Part shown: positions 5,903 to 6,903 of the stretch, in pieces
Layout of the letters: each line of letters opens with the position of its first letter
Numbering within the stretch: position 1 is the stretch's first letter
DNA from: an uncultured Eubacteriales bacterium
Lineage (GTDB): Bacteria > Bacillota > Clostridia > Lachnospirales > CAG-274
Direction of reading: 5' to 3'
Length of the DNA stretch: 6,903 nt
NCBI GenBank assembly: GCA_902496345.1
Contig: CABVAP010000122.1
Span: 1 to 6,903 of the forward strand
Position numbers and translations under genes: made by a program
Notes under the pieces: model-generated
What the model was told of the DNA's origin: nothing
Seen by the model: the letters and a program-made list of their open reading frames with translations, nothing else
Database searches by the model: none

Positions 5903-6562
5903 ATGTTTATTATAAAAAGAAATCAAATTGTTATTACAGCTTTAGTTGTTATGATTGCTGCAGCAGGGTATCTAAATTACATAGATTCAAACCCTACTGA
6001 ACCAAGTGAGGTTGTTGTCAATGATGAAGGGGACATTATGGGGATTGTTCCAGACGGTGAACTTGCTGCTGTAAACGGAAATATGGAAGACGAAGTTGCT
6101 TTAGTTGAAACAGAAACTGAAAGTTCATCTAACAAGCAAGCTGATGCAGAGGCAACAGCATCTGGAAAAGACGAAGCTGGTGCTGCTGTATTTGTAAACA
6201 CATCTAATGATTCATCGTATTTTATTCAAGCAAAGCTTGACAGGGAGCAAGCAAGAGCAAAGCAAAAGGATATTTTGACAGAAATGATTAACAACGACAA
6301 CATTGAACAAGCAAAAAAATCTGAATGTGCAAATGCTATGATTGAAATTCAAGAAAGAATTGAGAAAGAAACGGCTGCTGAAGCTATGATTGAGTCAAAA
6401 GGGTTTGATGAGGTTTATGTTAGAATTGATGACGATACTGTAGATGTTGTTGTGAACAAGGAAAAACTATCAGATGCAGAGATTGCACAGATTGAGGACA
6501 TTATCAAGAGAAAAACAGGTGTATCTGCTGACAAAATCAGAATCAATCCTATGAAAAAGTAA
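5903..6562 (+). CDS. spoIIIAH: Stage III sporulation protein AH, SpoIIQ-binding ring subunit
   Basis: 219 residues, the usual length (218 in B. subtilis). The start MFIIKRNQIVITALVVMIAAAGYLNY is the family signature: a membrane helix at about 8-25 anchors it in the mother-cell membrane. Residues 30-104 form an acidic, low-complexity spacer rich in Glu, Asp, Ala and Ser. The ring-building domain follows (105-217): YFIQAKLDREQARAKQKDIL (106-125), ERIEKETAAEAMIESKGFDE (151-170), a beta hairpin VYVRIDDDTVDVVV and the end ADKIRINP. This domain binds the forespore protein SpoIIQ, or its clostridial counterpart, across the intermembrane space. The ribosome site AGGAGGG overlaps the spoIIIAG stop. 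It is the last gene of the operon; GC content and Ala codon use look higher than in the preceding genes, largely from the spacer. Confidence 0.97.
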   Translation: MFIIKRNQIVITALVVMIAAAGYLNYIDSNPTEPSEVVVNDEGDIMGIVPDGELAAVNGNMEDEVALVETETESSSNKQADAEATASGKDEAGAAVFVNTSNDSSYFIQAKLDREQARAKQKDILTEMINNDNIEQAKKSECANAMIEIQERIEKETAAEAMIESKGFDEVYVRIDDDTVDVVVNKEKLSDAEIAQIEDIIKRKTGVSADKIRINPMKK

Positions 6563-6601
6563 GTGGCTGAATAGGGTGAAAAGTTGGGGTTTATAAAGAC
6601 T

Positions 6602-6618
6602 GTGGGGTTTTGCCCCAC
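6602..6618. repeat. GTGGGG/CCCCAC hairpin downstream of spoIIIAH
   Basis: GTGGGG (6602-6607) and CCCCAC (6613-6618) pair around TTTTG. ACCCCC and TTTAAAA follow. It is the first palindrome after the operon, 39 bases past the stop, and could stop or stabilise the transcript, but a clean T-run is missing. It looks like a partial third copy of the unit seen at 6635-6674 and 6828-6872. Confidence 0.65.
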
Positions 6619-6634
6619 CACCCCCTTTAAAACC

Positions 6635-6674
6635 GTGGGCTTTGCCCACACCCACCACCTTTTGAAAAAGGTGG
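6635..6674. repeat. Two-hairpin palindromic unit, copy A
   Basis: The first hairpin is GTGGGC (6635-6640) with GCCCAC (6644-6649), loop TTT. The second is CCACCTTT (6655-6662) with AAAGGTGG (6667-6674), loop TGAA. They are separated by ACCCA. Copy B at 6828-6872 has the same order, loops and spacing with different stem bases that still pair. Confidence 0.75.
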
Positions 6675-6689
6675 ACAAAAACTTTTGCC

Positions 6690-6705
6690 GGAAACTATCG
6701 TTTCC
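6690..6705. repeat. GGAAAC/GTTTCC hairpin
   Basis: GGAAAC (6690-6695) pairs with GTTTCC (6700-6705) around TATC. The stem is short but perfect and lies between the larger palindromes. I see no terminator-like T-run after it. Confidence 0.5.
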
Positions 6706-6759
6706 TGTCTGATTATTGACTAAAGGTGGCTAGTTTAAAGCTTTTGCAAAGGCCCATTT

Positions 6760-6794
6760 TTTGAAACCTTTTTCTATCGCAAAAAGGTTTCAAA
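6760..6794. repeat. Perfect 14-bp inverted repeat
   Basis: Bases 6760-6773 (TTTGAAACCTTTTT) are the exact reverse complement of 6781-6794, with a 7-base loop CTATCGC. It is the longest perfect palindrome in the window. The T-run (6757-6762) precedes and overlaps the stem start, and no T-run follows on either strand, so it is not a standard terminator. Its core (CTTTTT, loop, GCAAAAAG) parallels the hairpin at 55-80 read on the opposite strand. Confidence 0.8.
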
Positions 6795-6800
6795 CTTCCA

Positions 6801-6821
6801 AAAATGCTCTTGAAGCATTTT
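6801..6821 (+). repeat. AAAATGCT/AGCATTTT hairpin, weak terminator candidate
   Basis: AAAATGCT (6801-6808) pairs with AGCATTTT (6814-6821) around CTTGA. The right arm ends in four T, and the left arm starts with A on the other strand, so it could work weakly in both directions. It lies 240 bases past spoIIIAH. Terminator function is only possible. Confidence 0.4.
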
Positions 6822-6827
6822 AAGACC

Positions 6828-6872
6828 TTGGGGCTTTGCCCCAAACCCCACAAGCCTTTAGAAAAAGGCTTG
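6828..6872. repeat. Two-hairpin palindromic unit, copy B
   Basis: The first hairpin is TTGGGGC (6828-6834) with GCCCCAA (6838-6844), loop TTT. The second is CAAGCCTTT (6851-6859) with AAAGGCTTG (6864-6872), loop AGAA. They are separated by ACCCCA. Compared with copy A (6635-6674) the order and loops are kept while both stems carry paired substitutions. A further small hairpin, CGGC/GCCG (6888-6898), follows. The stretch 6563-6903 otherwise holds no gene I can support. Confidence 0.75.
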
Positions 6873-6903
6873 ACCTAAACCTTGTATCGGCTTCGCCGTC
6901 CCT

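Noticed and set aside
6415..6678. Minus-strand open frame across the spoIIIAH 3' end and hairpin array
   Set aside because: It is antisense to a well-supported gene and extends into palindromic repeats. It has no ribosome site or recognisable protein features.

Overview
The window is a complete spoIIIA sporulation operon (spoIIIAA to spoIIIAH, eight genes, all on the + strand, about 1521-6562). Upstream is a separate gene for a short, secreted TolC-like coiled-coil protein (320-1390). Both ends of the window are intergenic DNA rich in palindromes. The spoIIIA operon is confined to endospore-forming Firmicutes. Very AT-rich coding DNA, strong AGGAGG-type ribosome binding sites, TTG and GTG starts and clostridial-looking SpoIIIA sequences point to an anaerobic spore-forming member of class Clostridia. 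I cannot name a genus from the sequence alone.

Layout. Positions 1-319 hold no convincing gene. They contain a G-run hairpin, a perfect 11-bp hairpin, a shorter hairpin, a C-rich/G-poor AT-rich stretch and a plausible sigma-A-type promoter. The TolC-like gene follows and ends in a strong intrinsic terminator (1409-1446). About 75 bases then separate that terminator from the true start of spoIIIAA and must hold the operon's promoter; I see only a weak sigma-E-like match. The eight spoIIIA genes follow with gaps of 4 to 20 bases, typical of one polycistronic, translationally linked unit. Positions 6563-6903 contain no gene. They carry about nine short inverted repeats, two of which (6635-6674 and 6828-6872) are diverged copies of the same two-hairpin unit whose stems differ by compensatory changes.

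How the genes work together. By established knowledge of the family, the SpoIIIA proteins are made in the mother cell. With forespore SpoIIQ they form a channel or feeding-tube complex across the two membranes around the engulfed forespore. SpoIIIAA is the cytoplasmic secretion-type ATPase. SpoIIIAB resembles a type II secretion GspF domain. SpoIIIAC, AD and AE are the polytopic membrane platform. SpoIIIAF, AG and AH carry ring-building domains in the intermembrane space. All eight genes look intact here.

The most interesting points are the barrel-less TolC-like protein next to this secretion-like complex, and the structured, covarying palindromic repeat units flanking the locus.
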